Below are positions 43,583 to 51,797 of a stretch of DNA of 59,490 nucleotides, piece after piece. The translations under genes were made by a program, and so were the position numbers. The stretch is from Myxococcales bacterium (lineage in GTDB: Bacteria > Myxococcota_A > Polyangia > Polyangiales > Polyangiaceae). Location: assembly GCA_016212965.1 (NCBI GenBank), contig JACRDA010000297.1, forward strand, positions 1-59,490. Direction: 5' to 3'. How positions within the stretch are numbered: the stretch's first letter is position 1; every line of letters starts with the position of its first letter. A model generated the notes under the pieces. That model did not search any database, had not been told where the DNA came from, and worked only from the letters and a program-made list of their open reading frames with translations.

Positions 43583-43653
43583 CGCGTCACGTCGGGTCGC
43601 GTGGCGTCGAGCCGCGTCACCCGCGCGTCACCCGCGCGACACGCGCGCGTCAC
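43583..43653. promoter_or_regulatory. Four CGCGTCAC direct repeats, roughly helically phased
   Basis: CGCGTCAC occurs at 43583-43590, 43613-43620, 43624-43631 and 43646-43653. Start-to-start spacings are 30, 11 and 22 nt, close to whole DNA turns. The cluster lies between the divergent membrane-protein and AbiEi-like genes and may bind a regulator of one or both. Confidence 0.4.
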
Positions 43654-43730
43654 CCCACGATAGGGCCGGGGTGGGGCGGAGCGCAAAGTCCTTACGGGTT
43701 GAAGTGGGGGAGGCGGGCGGCGGCCGGTAC

Positions 43731-43759
43731 TTGCAGAAAACCACGCCCGACGTTACTTT
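43731..43759 (+). promoter_or_regulatory. Putative promoter of the AbiE-like pair
   Basis: TTGCAG (43731-43736), a 17-nt spacer and TACTTT (43754-43759) precede the ATG at 43780. A TGCATGCA palindrome (43761-43768) lies between the -10 and the start. This is where an AbiEi-type antitoxin would be expected to repress its own transcription. Confidence 0.5.
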
Positions 43760-43779
43760 GTGCATGCAACGACTCCGCC

Positions 43780-44565
43780 ATGGTGCGTGCATTCGAGCTC
43801 ATCGCTGGTCTTGCCGCGCGCGGCCGGCACCACTTCACCACGGACGAAGCGGTGGCTGCGCTCGGCGCTTCGCTGCCCGCGGTGCGCGCGTCGCTGCGGC
43901 GGCTGAAGGCCAAGGGCGAGGTCGCGGACCCGCACCGCGGCTTCCATGTCGTCGTTCCCCCCGAGTACCGACGCCTGGGTTGCCTGCCGGCCGAGCAGTT
44001 CGTGCCGCAGCTGATGGCGCACCTCGGTGAGGTCTACTACGCGGCGCTCCTCAGCGCGGCCGAGCTGCATGGCGCGGCCCATCAGCGACCCCAGCGCTTT
44101 CAGGTCATGGTGAAAACGAGCCGTCGGTCCTTCGCATGCGGCGAGGTGCGCGTGCAGTTCGTCGCCCGCACGGACCTGGAGCGCACGCCAGTCGTCGAGA
44201 AGAACACGCCGCGCGGCGTGCTCCGCGTGGCGTCGGCCGAGGCCACGGCGCTCGAGCTCGTGGGTTACCCGGATGCTTGCGGCGGTCTCGACAACGTGGC
44301 TTCCGTGCTCGCAGAGCTCGGCGAGGCGCTCGACGCACCGAAGCTGCTCGCCGCGGCGACGCTGTGCCCGATCGCGTGGGTGCAGCGCCTCGGCTACCTC
44401 CTCGACCTGGTAGGGCACCGCGAAGTCGGCGACGTGCTCGTGCCCCACGTGAAGGAGCACGCGCACGCCGTGGCGCCGCTCGTCCGCGGGGAATCCAAGG
44501 CTGGCGCGCAGCGCCTCGATCGCTGGAGGCTCGTCGTCAACGCGAACGTGGAGCCCGCCCAGTGA
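43780..44565 (+). CDS. AbiEi-type antitoxin / transcriptional regulator
   Basis: The 261-residue protein has an N-terminal winged-helix-like domain (RHHFTTDEAVAALGASLPAV, RASLRRLKAKGEVADPHRGF). The AbiEi C-terminal core follows: HLGEVYYAALLSAAELHGAA, QRFQVMVKTSRRSFACGEV, NTPRGVLRVASAEATALELV and RLDRWRLVVNANVEPAQ. In AbiE systems this protein represses the operon and neutralises the AbiEii nucleotidyltransferase toxin. It appears complete, and its stop overlaps the GTG start of the AbiEii fragment (GTGA). Confidence 0.85.
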   Translation: MVRAFELIAGLAARGRHHFTTDEAVAALGASLPAVRASLRRLKAKGEVADPHRGFHVVVPPEYRRLGCLPAEQFVPQLMAHLGEVYYAALLSAAELHGAAHQRPQRFQVMVKTSRRSFACGEVRVQFVARTDLERTPVVEKNTPRGVLRVASAEATALELVGYPDACGGLDNVASVLAELGEALDAPKLLAAATLCPIAWVQRLGYLLDLVGHREVGDVLVPHVKEHAHAVAPLVRGESKAGAQRLDRWRLVVNANVEPAQ

Positions 44566-44942
44566 TTCCGAGCGACTTCTCGCGTGCGGCAGAGGTCCGC
44601 ACTTACGAGCTCGACGAGCTGCTCGGCACGAAGCTTCGCGCGCTCTACCAGCGCAAGCAGGGGCGGGACCTCTTCGACCTCGGGCTCGCACTGCGGCGCG
44701 AGGGCGCGTCGCCCGACCGCATCGTCGAGGCATTCGCGCGCCACATGGAGCAGGACGGTGCACGCGTCACGCGAGCGATGTTCGAGCAGAACCTCGCGGC
44801 GAAGAGGGCCGACCGCGTCTTCGCCGCGGACATGACCCCGCTGCTGGCGACCGGTCAGGCGTGGAGCTTCGACGCGGCGTACGACCTCGTGTGGCGGGCG
44901 CTCGTCGGCCGCTTGCCGGGCGAGCCCTGGAAGGGCACCTGA
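44562..44942 (+). CDS. Truncated AbiEii-like protein lacking the nucleotidyltransferase half
   Basis: The 126-residue product starts VIPSDFSRAAEVRTYELDELLGTKLRALYQRKQGRD, then LFDLGLALRREG. This matches the C-terminal half of AbiEii/DUF1814 toxins, including the conserved K-x-R-A-L-Y-Q-R-x-x-G-R-D-L-F-D block. The N-terminal part with the GG(T)xL and D-x-D nucleotidyltransferase motifs is absent, and no in-frame upstream sequence supplies it. The start codon is still coupled to the antitoxin gene. It may be a dead remnant, or a small protein kept for binding the antitoxin. Confidence 0.75.
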   Translation: MIPSDFSRAAEVRTYELDELLGTKLRALYQRKQGRDLFDLGLALRREGASPDRIVEAFARHMEQDGARVTRAMFEQNLAAKRADRVFAADMTPLLATGQAWSFDAAYDLVWRALVGRLPGEPWKGT

Positions 44943-45021
44943 CGGTCTGGCGCGCGAACGCACGACACCGCTTGACGCCGCGGGCCGGGCGGGCTGACCG
45001 CTCCGGGTGACAGGAGGATCC

Positions 45022-46671
45022 ATGGCTCCCGTACCCCTCGCGCTCCGACTCGCGCTCCGACTCCTCGCGCTCCGATTCTCGGCGGTCGCGCTCGCCGCGC
45101 TCGCACTCGCCGTGCTCGCCTTGCCGGCGACCGTCCACGCGCAACCTGCGGGGACCGCACCCGCGCCCGCGTCCTCGGCCGGCGGCGTCGAGGTCGCGCC
45201 CGACTCGCCGCGCGCCTCGCTCGAGCGCTTTCTCGAGCGCTGCGGTGCCGGGCAGTTCGAGGAGGCGGCCCGGCACCTCGAGCTCTGGCGGCAAGACCAG
45301 GCCGAGGGAGCCGAGCTCGCGCGCCGGCTGAAGGCCGTCCTCGACCGGCACGCGGCGGTCGACGTCGAAACGGTGTCGCCGCTCGCGACCGGTGAGGTCG
45401 GCGACGGGCTCGCGCCCCACGCGGACCGGATCGGCACCGTGCGGACGCCGGCGGACGACCAGCCGGTCACGATGGTGCGCCGCGGGGCGCAGGGTTTCCC
45501 GTGGGTGTTCGAGCACAGCACCGTCCAGCGCATCAACGACTGGTACGCGCAGCTCGACAACCGCTGGCTCATCGATCGGCTGCCGCGGCTCCTCCTGCGC
45601 GCGGGGCCCTACGGCATCCCGTACTGGCAGTGGCTCGGGATGGCGCTCGTGGCGCTGGCGGCGCTCGCCCTCGGCTGGGTGCTCGGGCGGTTCACGCGCG
45701 GCCTGGCGCGCTGGCTCGCGGCGCGCACGCCGAGCCTGTGGGACGACCGCGTGGTCGCGCGTCTGGGAGGTCCGTTCACGATCGGCTGGGCGCTGCTCGG
45801 GATGTGGCTCGGGACGCTGCAGCTCGGGCTGCCGCCGGCGGCCGAGCGCGCGGTCGGGGCCGTGCTGCGCATGAGCGCCATGCTCGCCGTCCTGTGGCTG
45901 GTCTTCCGCACGCTCGACGTGACGCGCGAGCGCATGCAGAAGGCGCGCTGGGCCTCGTCGCGTCCCGCGATGCGCTCGCTCCTGCCGCTCGCCGGGCGCA
46001 TCGGCAAGGTCGTGCTCGTCGCCATCGGCGCGATCGTCGTCGTGAGCGAGCTCGGCTACTCGCCGACGAGCATCGTGGCCGGGCTCGGCATCGGCGGCCT
46101 TGCGGTCGCCCTGGCGGCGCAAAAGACGGTCGAGAACCTGTTCGGAGCCTTCTCCATCGGCGTCGATCAGCCGCTGCGCGAGGGCGACTACGTGTCGGCG
46201 GGCGGCTTTGGCGGCACGGTCGAGCGCATCGGCCTGCGCTCGACGCGCATCCGCACGCAGGACCGCACGGTGGTGTCGATCCCGAACGGCAAGCTCGCCG
46301 AGATGAGCATCGAGAGCTACGCGCTGCGCGACCGGTTTCGCCTCCACTGCACGCTCGCGCTCACGCGCGCCACGAGCTCGCGCCAGATGCGCGCCCTGTG
46401 CGCCCGCATCGAGGAGCTGCTCCGCGCCCGCGACAACGTGTGGCCGGACGAGCTCTACGTGGGCTTCGCGCGCCTCGGCGAGGCGTCGCTCGACCTCGAG
46501 GTCATGGCCTGGTTCAGGGCCGAGAACCTCGCGGCCTGGACGGTTCTCAAGGGCGAGCTCCTGCTCGAGCTGCTCGAGGCGGTCGAGGGGGTCGGCGCCG
46601 CGCTCGCGTATCCGACCCGGCTCGTGCAGCTCGGCGACGCGCCCCTCGCGAAGGTGGAGCTCGCGGGCTGA
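45022..46671 (+). CDS. MscS-family mechanosensitive ion channel
   Basis: The ATG at 45022 has AGGAGG 4 nt upstream. The 549-residue protein begins with a signal sequence (cleavage near TVHAQPA) and a periplasmic helical domain (SLERFLERCGAGQFEEAARH). Transmembrane helices follow (GMALVALAALALGWVLG, VLVAIGAIVVVSELG). The pore-helix signature AGLGIGGLAVALAAQKTVEN, then LFGAFSIGVDQPLREGDYV and RIRTQDRTVVSIPNGKLAEM, identify MscS. It would open under membrane tension to release solutes during osmotic downshock. The N-terminal periplasmic domain makes it larger than the basic MscS. Confidence 0.93.
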   Translation: MAPVPLALRLALRLLALRFSAVALAALALAVLALPATVHAQPAGTAPAPASSAGGVEVAPDSPRASLERFLERCGAGQFEEAARHLELWRQDQAEGAELARRLKAVLDRHAAVDVETVSPLATGEVGDGLAPHADRIGTVRTPADDQPVTMVRRGAQGFPWVFEHSTVQRINDWYAQLDNRWLIDRLPRLLLRAGPYGIPYWQWLGMALVALAALALGWVLGRFTRGLARWLAARTPSLWDDRVVARLGGPFTIGWALLGMWLGTLQLGLPPAAERAVGAVLRMSAMLAVLWLVFRTLDVTRERMQKARWASSRPAMRSLLPLAGRIGKVVLVAIGAIVVVSELGYSPTSIVAGLGIGGLAVALAAQKTVENLFGAFSIGVDQPLREGDYVSAGGFGGTVERIGLRSTRIRTQDRTVVSIPNGKLAEMSIESYALRDRFRLHCTLALTRATSSRQMRALCARIEELLRARDNVWPDELYVGFARLGEASLDLEVMAWFRAENLAAWTVLKGELLLELLEAVEGVGAALAYPTRLVQLGDAPLAKVELAG

Positions 46672-46751
46672 CGGAGTCGGGCTCGTGCCCGGTGCCGGCT
46701 CGGGCCGCCCCGAACTCGCGCCGGTCGCGGGGCCTCTGCTAAGGTGCCCGT

Positions 46752-47681
46752 ATGCTCACGCGGTGCTTGCCCGGGCTCGTGCGCAGCTCCTGCGCGCAGG
46801 GCCTGCGTGTGCTCGCCGTCGTCGCGCTCGGGCTCGGCCTGCTCGGCGTCGGGGCGCGCCCGGCGGCCGCCGACGGCAACCCGCCGCCGCTCCCGGGCAA
46901 GAGCTACGACTACGCCTACGACGGCGCCGACGTGCAGCACCCCGAGCGCGCCTGGCTCGGGCGCGTGTTCGTGCACGAGCGCGTCGCGGCGACGCCGGAG
47001 CGGCCGGTGCCCCTGCTCGTCTTCCTGCACGGCACCAACAAGGATCTCGTCCCCTACCGCTGGATGGACAGCGGCGACGACGGCGATCTGCGGCGCATCG
47101 TCGGGCGGCTCGTCGACGCCGGCAAGATCGAGCCCGTCCTCGTGGCGACGCCGAGCTCGGTCGTCGAGAGCGCGATCTCGCAGGCGTACAACGCCTGGCC
47201 GCGCTTCGACCTCGACAACTTCGTGGCGCGGACGGCCGAGCGGCTGAAGGGTATCGCCACCATCGATCTGTCGCGCGTCATCGTCGCCGGGCACTCGGGC
47301 GCCGGGTGCAACCTGAAGGGCGGGCTCGTGACGGCGACGCAGGCGAAGAACCACCCCTTCGCCGCGCTCTCGATCGACACCTGCCAGCGGCCCGACATCG
47401 CCCGGCATCTCGTGCGCCTGCCGGTCGAGACCAAGGTCATCGTGACCTGGCAGGACATGACGTGGCCGAGCCGCGCGCTCGAGGATTTCGAGACGGCGTT
47501 CAAGCACGCGCGCAAGCGTGCGGCCTTTCCGCCCGGGACGGTCCGCACGCTCGACCACATGATGCCGCGCGGCAACAACCCGCACGACAGCATGGTCCAG
47601 ACGACGCTCGCCAAGTACCTGCCCGTGCTGGTGCCGCCGTCGCCGTCGGGCGGCGCGGCGACCGTGGCCGCGGCCCGCTGA
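46752..47681 (+). CDS. Secreted alpha/beta hydrolase
   Basis: The 309-residue protein has an export signal (LAVVALGLGLLGVGARPAAADG). The hydrolase core shows LLVFLHGTNKDLVP (oxyanion region), the nucleophile elbow VIVAGHSGAGCNLKGG and a likely catalytic His in TLDHMMPRGNNPHDSM. The enzyme should act outside the cytoplasmic membrane on an ester or amide; the substrate is unknown. TAAGGT (46740-46745) lies 6 nt before the ATG. Confidence 0.75.
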   Translation: MLTRCLPGLVRSSCAQGLRVLAVVALGLGLLGVGARPAAADGNPPPLPGKSYDYAYDGADVQHPERAWLGRVFVHERVAATPERPVPLLVFLHGTNKDLVPYRWMDSGDDGDLRRIVGRLVDAGKIEPVLVATPSSVVESAISQAYNAWPRFDLDNFVARTAERLKGIATIDLSRVIVAGHSGAGCNLKGGLVTATQAKNHPFAALSIDTCQRPDIARHLVRLPVETKVIVTWQDMTWPSRALEDFETAFKHARKRAAFPPGTVRTLDHMMPRGNNPHDSMVQTTLAKYLPVLVPPSPSGGAATVAAAR

Positions 47682-47705
47682 GGGCGGCTCGCGCGCGGGC
47701 GCGAC

Positions 47706-49337
47706 TCAGGCGCGCGACGGCGGGGTGAGCTCGCCGAGGCGCGCGGTCGCGCGGTCGCGCACCTCGGGCACCCCGTCGCCCTGGGCGATCTTGCCGAGCA
47801 CGTAGCGGTCCTCGAGCCGCGACACGGCCAGGAGCCGCACCTCGAGCGCCTCGTCGTACTGGGCGCGATTGGCGAGGATGGCCGCGTCGGCCACGCGCGC
47901 CACGGCCGCGCGGCGCACGGCCGGGTGCTCGTCGTTCTTGGCGCGGTTCGCCAGCACCTCCTCGTCGCGCGCCCGCGTCACCGCCGCGAGCCGCACGGGC
48001 CAGTCGCGGTCCCACCGGGCCCCGTGGCCGATGACCGCGCGGTCGCGCACACGCTCCATGGCGGCCTTGCGCACCTGCCAGCTGAGATCGTTGCGCGCGC
48101 GGTCCGCGATGGCCTCCGGGCGCTTCAGGCGACAGACGGCGATGCGGCGCACGCGCCACGCCGGGTCGGTCGCGGACAGGTCCTCGAGCAGCTCCTGGTT
48201 GCGCACGCGCTCGGCTGCGAGCTCGCGCACGCGCGGCTCGGGATCCTTCTGCGCGAGCCGCTCGAGGCAGGCCGGATCGTCCACGCGGCGCAGCGCGAGC
48301 TCGCGCCCCTCGGGGTGTACGGCGCCCTCGGCGAGCTCGACGAGGAGTTTCGGCGCGCGGATGCGCGCGAGCGCCGCCCGCAGCACGGCCGGGTGCGACT
48401 CGTGCTTGACCGCGCGCGCCAGGCGGCGCTCGTCGGCGAGCGTCTCGGCGGCGGCGACGCGGGTGTCGACGTACTGGCTGCCCTCGAGCACGCGCAGCAC
48501 GAGATCGGGCTTCGTGAGACGCTCGAAGGCACTCTTCCGGATCTCGGCGTCGCGGTCGTTGCCGGCGAGCTCGACGAGCTCGCGCTCGTCCGTGATGCGG
48601 AGGACGGCGCGCCGGCGCACGTCGGCTTGCTTTTCCTGCTCGACCACGGTCGAGAGCAGGGCCGGATCGCGCACCCGCTTGACGGCCACCTGCCGCACGA
48701 GCTGGTGCACGGCCCGAATGGCGAGCTCGGCGAGCAGATCCTCGCGCGTGAGCTGCTTGGCGGCGGCCTTCGCCACGACGCTGTCGGCCTGCTCGAGCGC
48801 CACCCGGAAGAGCCGCGTCTCGTCGGCGAGCTTGGCGACCGCGAGCTGCGCCACCTCGCGCAGTGGCGCCGCGAGGGCGACCCGCTCGAGCGCCGCCGGT
48901 TGGTCGAGCTTGCGGAGGGCCGCCTTGGCGTGCGGCAAATCGTCCGGGTCGCAGGCGACGTGGACGAGGGCGGCCGTCACGGGATCGAGCGCGCCGGCGT
49001 CGCCCGCCGCGTCCGACTTCGCCGGCAACGGCTTCTCGTCGGCGTCGGGTGGGGGCAGGTAGCCCTCGTGATCGTCGAGCTCGGGCGCGCCTCCGGGCAG
49101 CGAGCCCGCGGCGGCCTCGGGGAGCGAGGGCGGGGGCTCCGGACGGGAGATCGGCGCCGGCTCCGGACGGGCGATCGGCGCAGCCGGGGCGGCCGAGCTC
49201 GCGCGGGGCGCCGGGGCGCTCGTCGGCGCGGGTGCCGGCGCGGGGCGCGGCGAAGCTTGCGACGGGCCCGTGGGGGTCGCCCCCGGGCGTGCCTCGTTGC
49301 CGCGTCCACCTCGCTTCCGCTTGCGCGCCCGATCCAC
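47706..49337 (-). CDS. HEAT-like repeat protein with basic and Pro/Ala-rich N-terminus
   Basis: The 543-residue protein begins with a basic cluster (MDRARKRKRGGRGNEARPG) and a disordered Pro/Ala-rich part to about residue 110. About sixteen helical repeats of 25-28 residues follow, with patterns such as DPAWRVRRIAVCRL, DLSWQVRKAAMERV, DRDWPVRLAAVTRA and DEHPAVRRAAVARVADAAIL. These resemble HEAT or variant leucine-rich repeats, which make curved binding surfaces for proteins or nucleic acid. No enzyme domain is present. It converges with the hydrolase gene (24 nt gap) and diverges from the acetyltransferase gene. Confidence 0.75.
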   Translation of the reverse strand: MDRARKRKRGGRGNEARPGATPTGPSQASPRPAPAPAPTSAPAPRASSAAPAAPIARPEPAPISRPEPPPSLPEAAAGSLPGGAPELDDHEGYLPPPDADEKPLPAKSDAAGDAGALDPVTAALVHVACDPDDLPHAKAALRKLDQPAALERVALAAPLREVAQLAVAKLADETRLFRVALEQADSVVAKAAAKQLTREDLLAELAIRAVHQLVRQVAVKRVRDPALLSTVVEQEKQADVRRRAVLRITDERELVELAGNDRDAEIRKSAFERLTKPDLVLRVLEGSQYVDTRVAAAETLADERRLARAVKHESHPAVLRAALARIRAPKLLVELAEGAVHPEGRELALRRVDDPACLERLAQKDPEPRVRELAAERVRNQELLEDLSATDPAWRVRRIAVCRLKRPEAIADRARNDLSWQVRKAAMERVRDRAVIGHGARWDRDWPVRLAAVTRARDEEVLANRAKNDEHPAVRRAAVARVADAAILANRAQYDEALEVRLLAVSRLEDRYVLGKIAQGDGVPEVRDRATARLGELTPPSRA

Positions 49338-49480
49338 GGTGCTCCGTCCCGTGCCGGCCCGCGCTCGCCCCAGCGGCGAGCCCCCGGCACGGCTCGCAGC
49401 CTAGCGCGCGCGCGGCCCGCGCTCCACGCTGCAGATCGGCGAGGCGCCCCGCGCGGCGTGGTAGCGTCCGGCTGCGCCGC

Positions 49481-50095
49481 ATGTCGTCGAACGAGCCGCT
49501 GCCGTACTTCGTCCACCCGACGGCCGTCGTCGACGAGCCGAGTGACATCGGTCCGGGCGCGCGCATCTGGCACTTCTGCCACCTGATGGCGGGGGCCCGC
49601 GTCGGCGCCGAGAGCTCGCTCGGCCAGAACGTGTTCGTCGCGGCGGGCGCCGTCGTCGGCGCGCGCGTGAAGATCCAGAACAACGTGTCCTTGTACGACG
49701 GCGTCGTCATCGAGGACGACGCCTTCCTCGGACCGTCGTGCGTGCTCACGAACGTGAAGAACCCGCGGGCCGAGGTGAGCCGGCGCGACGCCTTCGCGCG
49801 GACGCTCATCCGCCGCGGCGCGACCCTCGGGGCCAACGCGACCGTCGTCTGCGGGGTGACCGTGGGCCGGTACGCGTTCGTGGCGGCGGGCGCGGTCGTC
49901 ACCCACGACGTCGCCGATCACGCACTCGTCGTCGGAGTGCCGGCGCGCCGCGTCGGGTGGGTGGGGCGGCGCGGGGTGCGCCTCGCCGGGCCCGGGCTCG
50001 ACGGGGTGCTCACCTGCCCCGAGAGCGGGGAGCGCTACCGCGAGGAGCGCGGCGCGCTCGTGGCGCTCGAGCGCGGCGCGGAGGGGAGCCCCTAG
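49481..50095 (+). CDS. Second WbpD/WlbB-like hexapeptide acetyltransferase with a C-terminal strand-rich tail
   Basis: The 204-residue protein starts YFVHPTAVVDEPSDIGPGAR and IWHFCHLMAGARVGAESSLG, the classic WlbB/WbpD opening, followed by KIQNNVSLYDGVVIEDDAFL, GPSCVLTNVKNPRAEVSRRD, LIRRGATLGANATVVCGVTV and VGVPARRVGWV. The tail (LTCPESGERYREERGALVAL) resembles the short C-terminal extension of many WlbB proteins. It is a stronger family match than the gene at 22495 but lies outside the polysaccharide locus. TAGCGT (49462-49467) lies 13 nt upstream. Its stop overlaps the phosphatase stop by 4 nt (convergent). Confidence 0.88.
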   Translation: MSSNEPLPYFVHPTAVVDEPSDIGPGARIWHFCHLMAGARVGAESSLGQNVFVAAGAVVGARVKIQNNVSLYDGVVIEDDAFLGPSCVLTNVKNPRAEVSRRDAFARTLIRRGATLGANATVVCGVTVGRYAFVAAGAVVTHDVADHALVVGVPARRVGWVGRRGVRLAGPGLDGVLTCPESGERYREERGALVALERGAEGSP

Positions 50096-51654
50096 CGGTC
50101 CGGCTTTCGCCCGGTCGCGCCCGGCGCGCGCGCGATCCGCACGACGATGATCGCGATGTTGTCCTTGCCGCCACGCTCGTTGGCCCGGTCGATGAGCGCG
50201 CGCACGATCTTCCGGAGGTCGCGCTCGGTGGCGAAGGCGGCCGCGATCTCGGGCGGCTTCAGCATCTTGGTGAGCCCGTCGGAGCAGAGCAGGTAGTGGT
50301 CCCCCGGCTCGGGCACGTCGACGCCGAGATCCACCTCCACGCTCGACTCGACGCCCACGGCGCGGCTCAGCCGGGCGCCGAGCGGACCCGTCGCGCCGAT
50401 GAGGTTCGCCATCGTGTGATCGCGCGTGAGCTGCACGATCTCCGTGCCGCGCAGCCGGAAGCACGGTGAATCGCCGACGTGCGCGATGTAGACGCGCTGG
50501 CGCTCGAGCGAGAAGCGCAGGGCCGTGAGCGTCGTGCCCATGCCCTGCAGATCGAGGTTGAGCGTCGAGCGCCGGTAGACCTCGCGGTTCGCCGCCTCGA
50601 CGCTGCGCGCGAGCTCGTCGCCCTTGCGCGGCCAGAGCACGTGGGGCTCGCCCTCGAACTGCCCGTTGCGGAGCGCCTTCGAGATGACCTCGAGCGCGAC
50701 CCGCGAGGCGACCTCGCCCGCCGAGTGTCCACCCATGCCGTCGGCGACGGCGAAGCTCTGCGACGCGGGCAGGAGCAGGATGGCGTCCTCGTTCACCTCG
50801 CGGCGCCGACCGACGTCGGTCTCGCCGCAGGCTTCGAGGGCGATGAGCGCTCCACCCGCGTGCGGCGCATCGTCGAGCAGCTCCTCGACGAGCAGGGCAT
50901 CGAGCTCCTGCTCGTTGACGATCTCGATGTCGGGGGCGGCGCCGCGCGCGTCGACGGCCTCGGGCTTGACCTTGCGGTACCCGAGTCGCAGCGCCTTGAT
51001 GTCCTCCGACATCTGGCCGACGAGCGTGATGTCGTCGTCCATGTCCTCGTCGCCGGACCACGGGCGCGGCGCCTGCAGGCTCGCGACGCGCGGCAGCGGG
51101 TGGTCCGGAAGGGGCGGCGGCCGGGTGCTCGTCGTCCCCGGGTTCTGCAGCGTCGGCAGGGTCTCGCGCCCCGGCTGCGACGCCGACGCCGGTCGGGGTG
51201 GCGCCACCGACCCGCGCGGCGAGGAGGGCGCGGTCGCGCGTGGCAGGGGGGGCGGCATCGAGGCCGGGCGCGGCGGCTGGGTCGGGATGGGCCGCCGCAC
51301 GCTGCCCGGACCGTCCACCGGCAAGGGCGGTGGCATCGAGTCCGGCCGCGGTGTCTGGACGGGCGTCGGCCGCTCGGAGCGCGGCAGCTCGTCGACGGGC
51401 AGCGGAGGGGGCGTCGACGGGTGCCGCACGCTGGCGGCGCCCGGGGTGAGCTCGCGGATGTGGGGCGAGCTCGGCCGCGGCGGCGGCAACGAGCCCGGCG
51501 CGCGCGGGACCGGACGCGGCACGCTCAGCGGCGCGGGGGGCATCGACCGCGGTACCGGCCGCGGCGCGGAGCCCGGCTGGGCGGACTCTGGCGCCGGCGG
51601 CGCGGGGGGCGGCGCCTCTCCCTCGGGTGACGTGGGGGCCTTCGTCGAGGTCAT
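50092..51654 (-). CDS. PP2C-type Ser/Thr protein phosphatase with long proline-rich N-terminus
   Basis: The 520-residue protein has an N-terminal region of about 190 residues rich in Pro with repeated MPPPLPVDG/RPxSMPPPLP units. An acidic stretch (DEDMDDDITLV) follows, then a PP2C domain from about residue 270 to the end. The metal and catalytic motifs are intact: ETDVGRRREVNEDAIL, FAVADGMGGHSAGEVA, GMGTTLTALRF, VYIAHVGDSPCFRLR, LTRDHTMANL, LLCSDGLTKML and GGKDNIAIIVVRIA. It would reverse Ser/Thr kinase signalling, widespread in myxobacteria. No kinase gene is adjacent. The ATG at 51654 was chosen because upstream in-frame sequence lacks the composition of the tail. Confidence 0.9.
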   Translation of the reverse strand: MTSTKAPTSPEGEAPPPAPPAPESAQPGSAPRPVPRSMPPAPLSVPRPVPRAPGSLPPPRPSSPHIRELTPGAASVRHPSTPPPLPVDELPRSERPTPVQTPRPDSMPPPLPVDGPGSVRRPIPTQPPRPASMPPPLPRATAPSSPRGSVAPPRPASASQPGRETLPTLQNPGTTSTRPPPLPDHPLPRVASLQAPRPWSGDEDMDDDITLVGQMSEDIKALRLGYRKVKPEAVDARGAAPDIEIVNEQELDALLVEELLDDAPHAGGALIALEACGETDVGRRREVNEDAILLLPASQSFAVADGMGGHSAGEVASRVALEVISKALRNGQFEGEPHVLWPRKGDELARSVEAANREVYRRSTLNLDLQGMGTTLTALRFSLERQRVYIAHVGDSPCFRLRGTEIVQLTRDHTMANLIGATGPLGARLSRAVGVESSVEVDLGVDVPEPGDHYLLCSDGLTKMLKPPEIAAAFATERDLRKIVRALIDRANERGGKDNIAIIVVRIARAPGATGRKPDR

Positions 51655-51797
51655 CCGCCGCAGGGCGCGCGACGCTCGGCGCGTCGGCGTCCGGCAAGGA
51701 TACCCCAGTCGGCCGCGCGCGTGTGGCTCCTCGGTGTGCGTGGCTGCATGACTCTGGCTGCCACGCGACAAAGAGCAGTGGTAGCGTGCGGGTCATC

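Noticed and set aside
42423..43779. Plus-strand open frame between the hydrolase and AbiEi genes
   Set aside because: It is antisense to the membrane protein gene and shows only Arg/Glu/His-rich composition typical of shadow frames.
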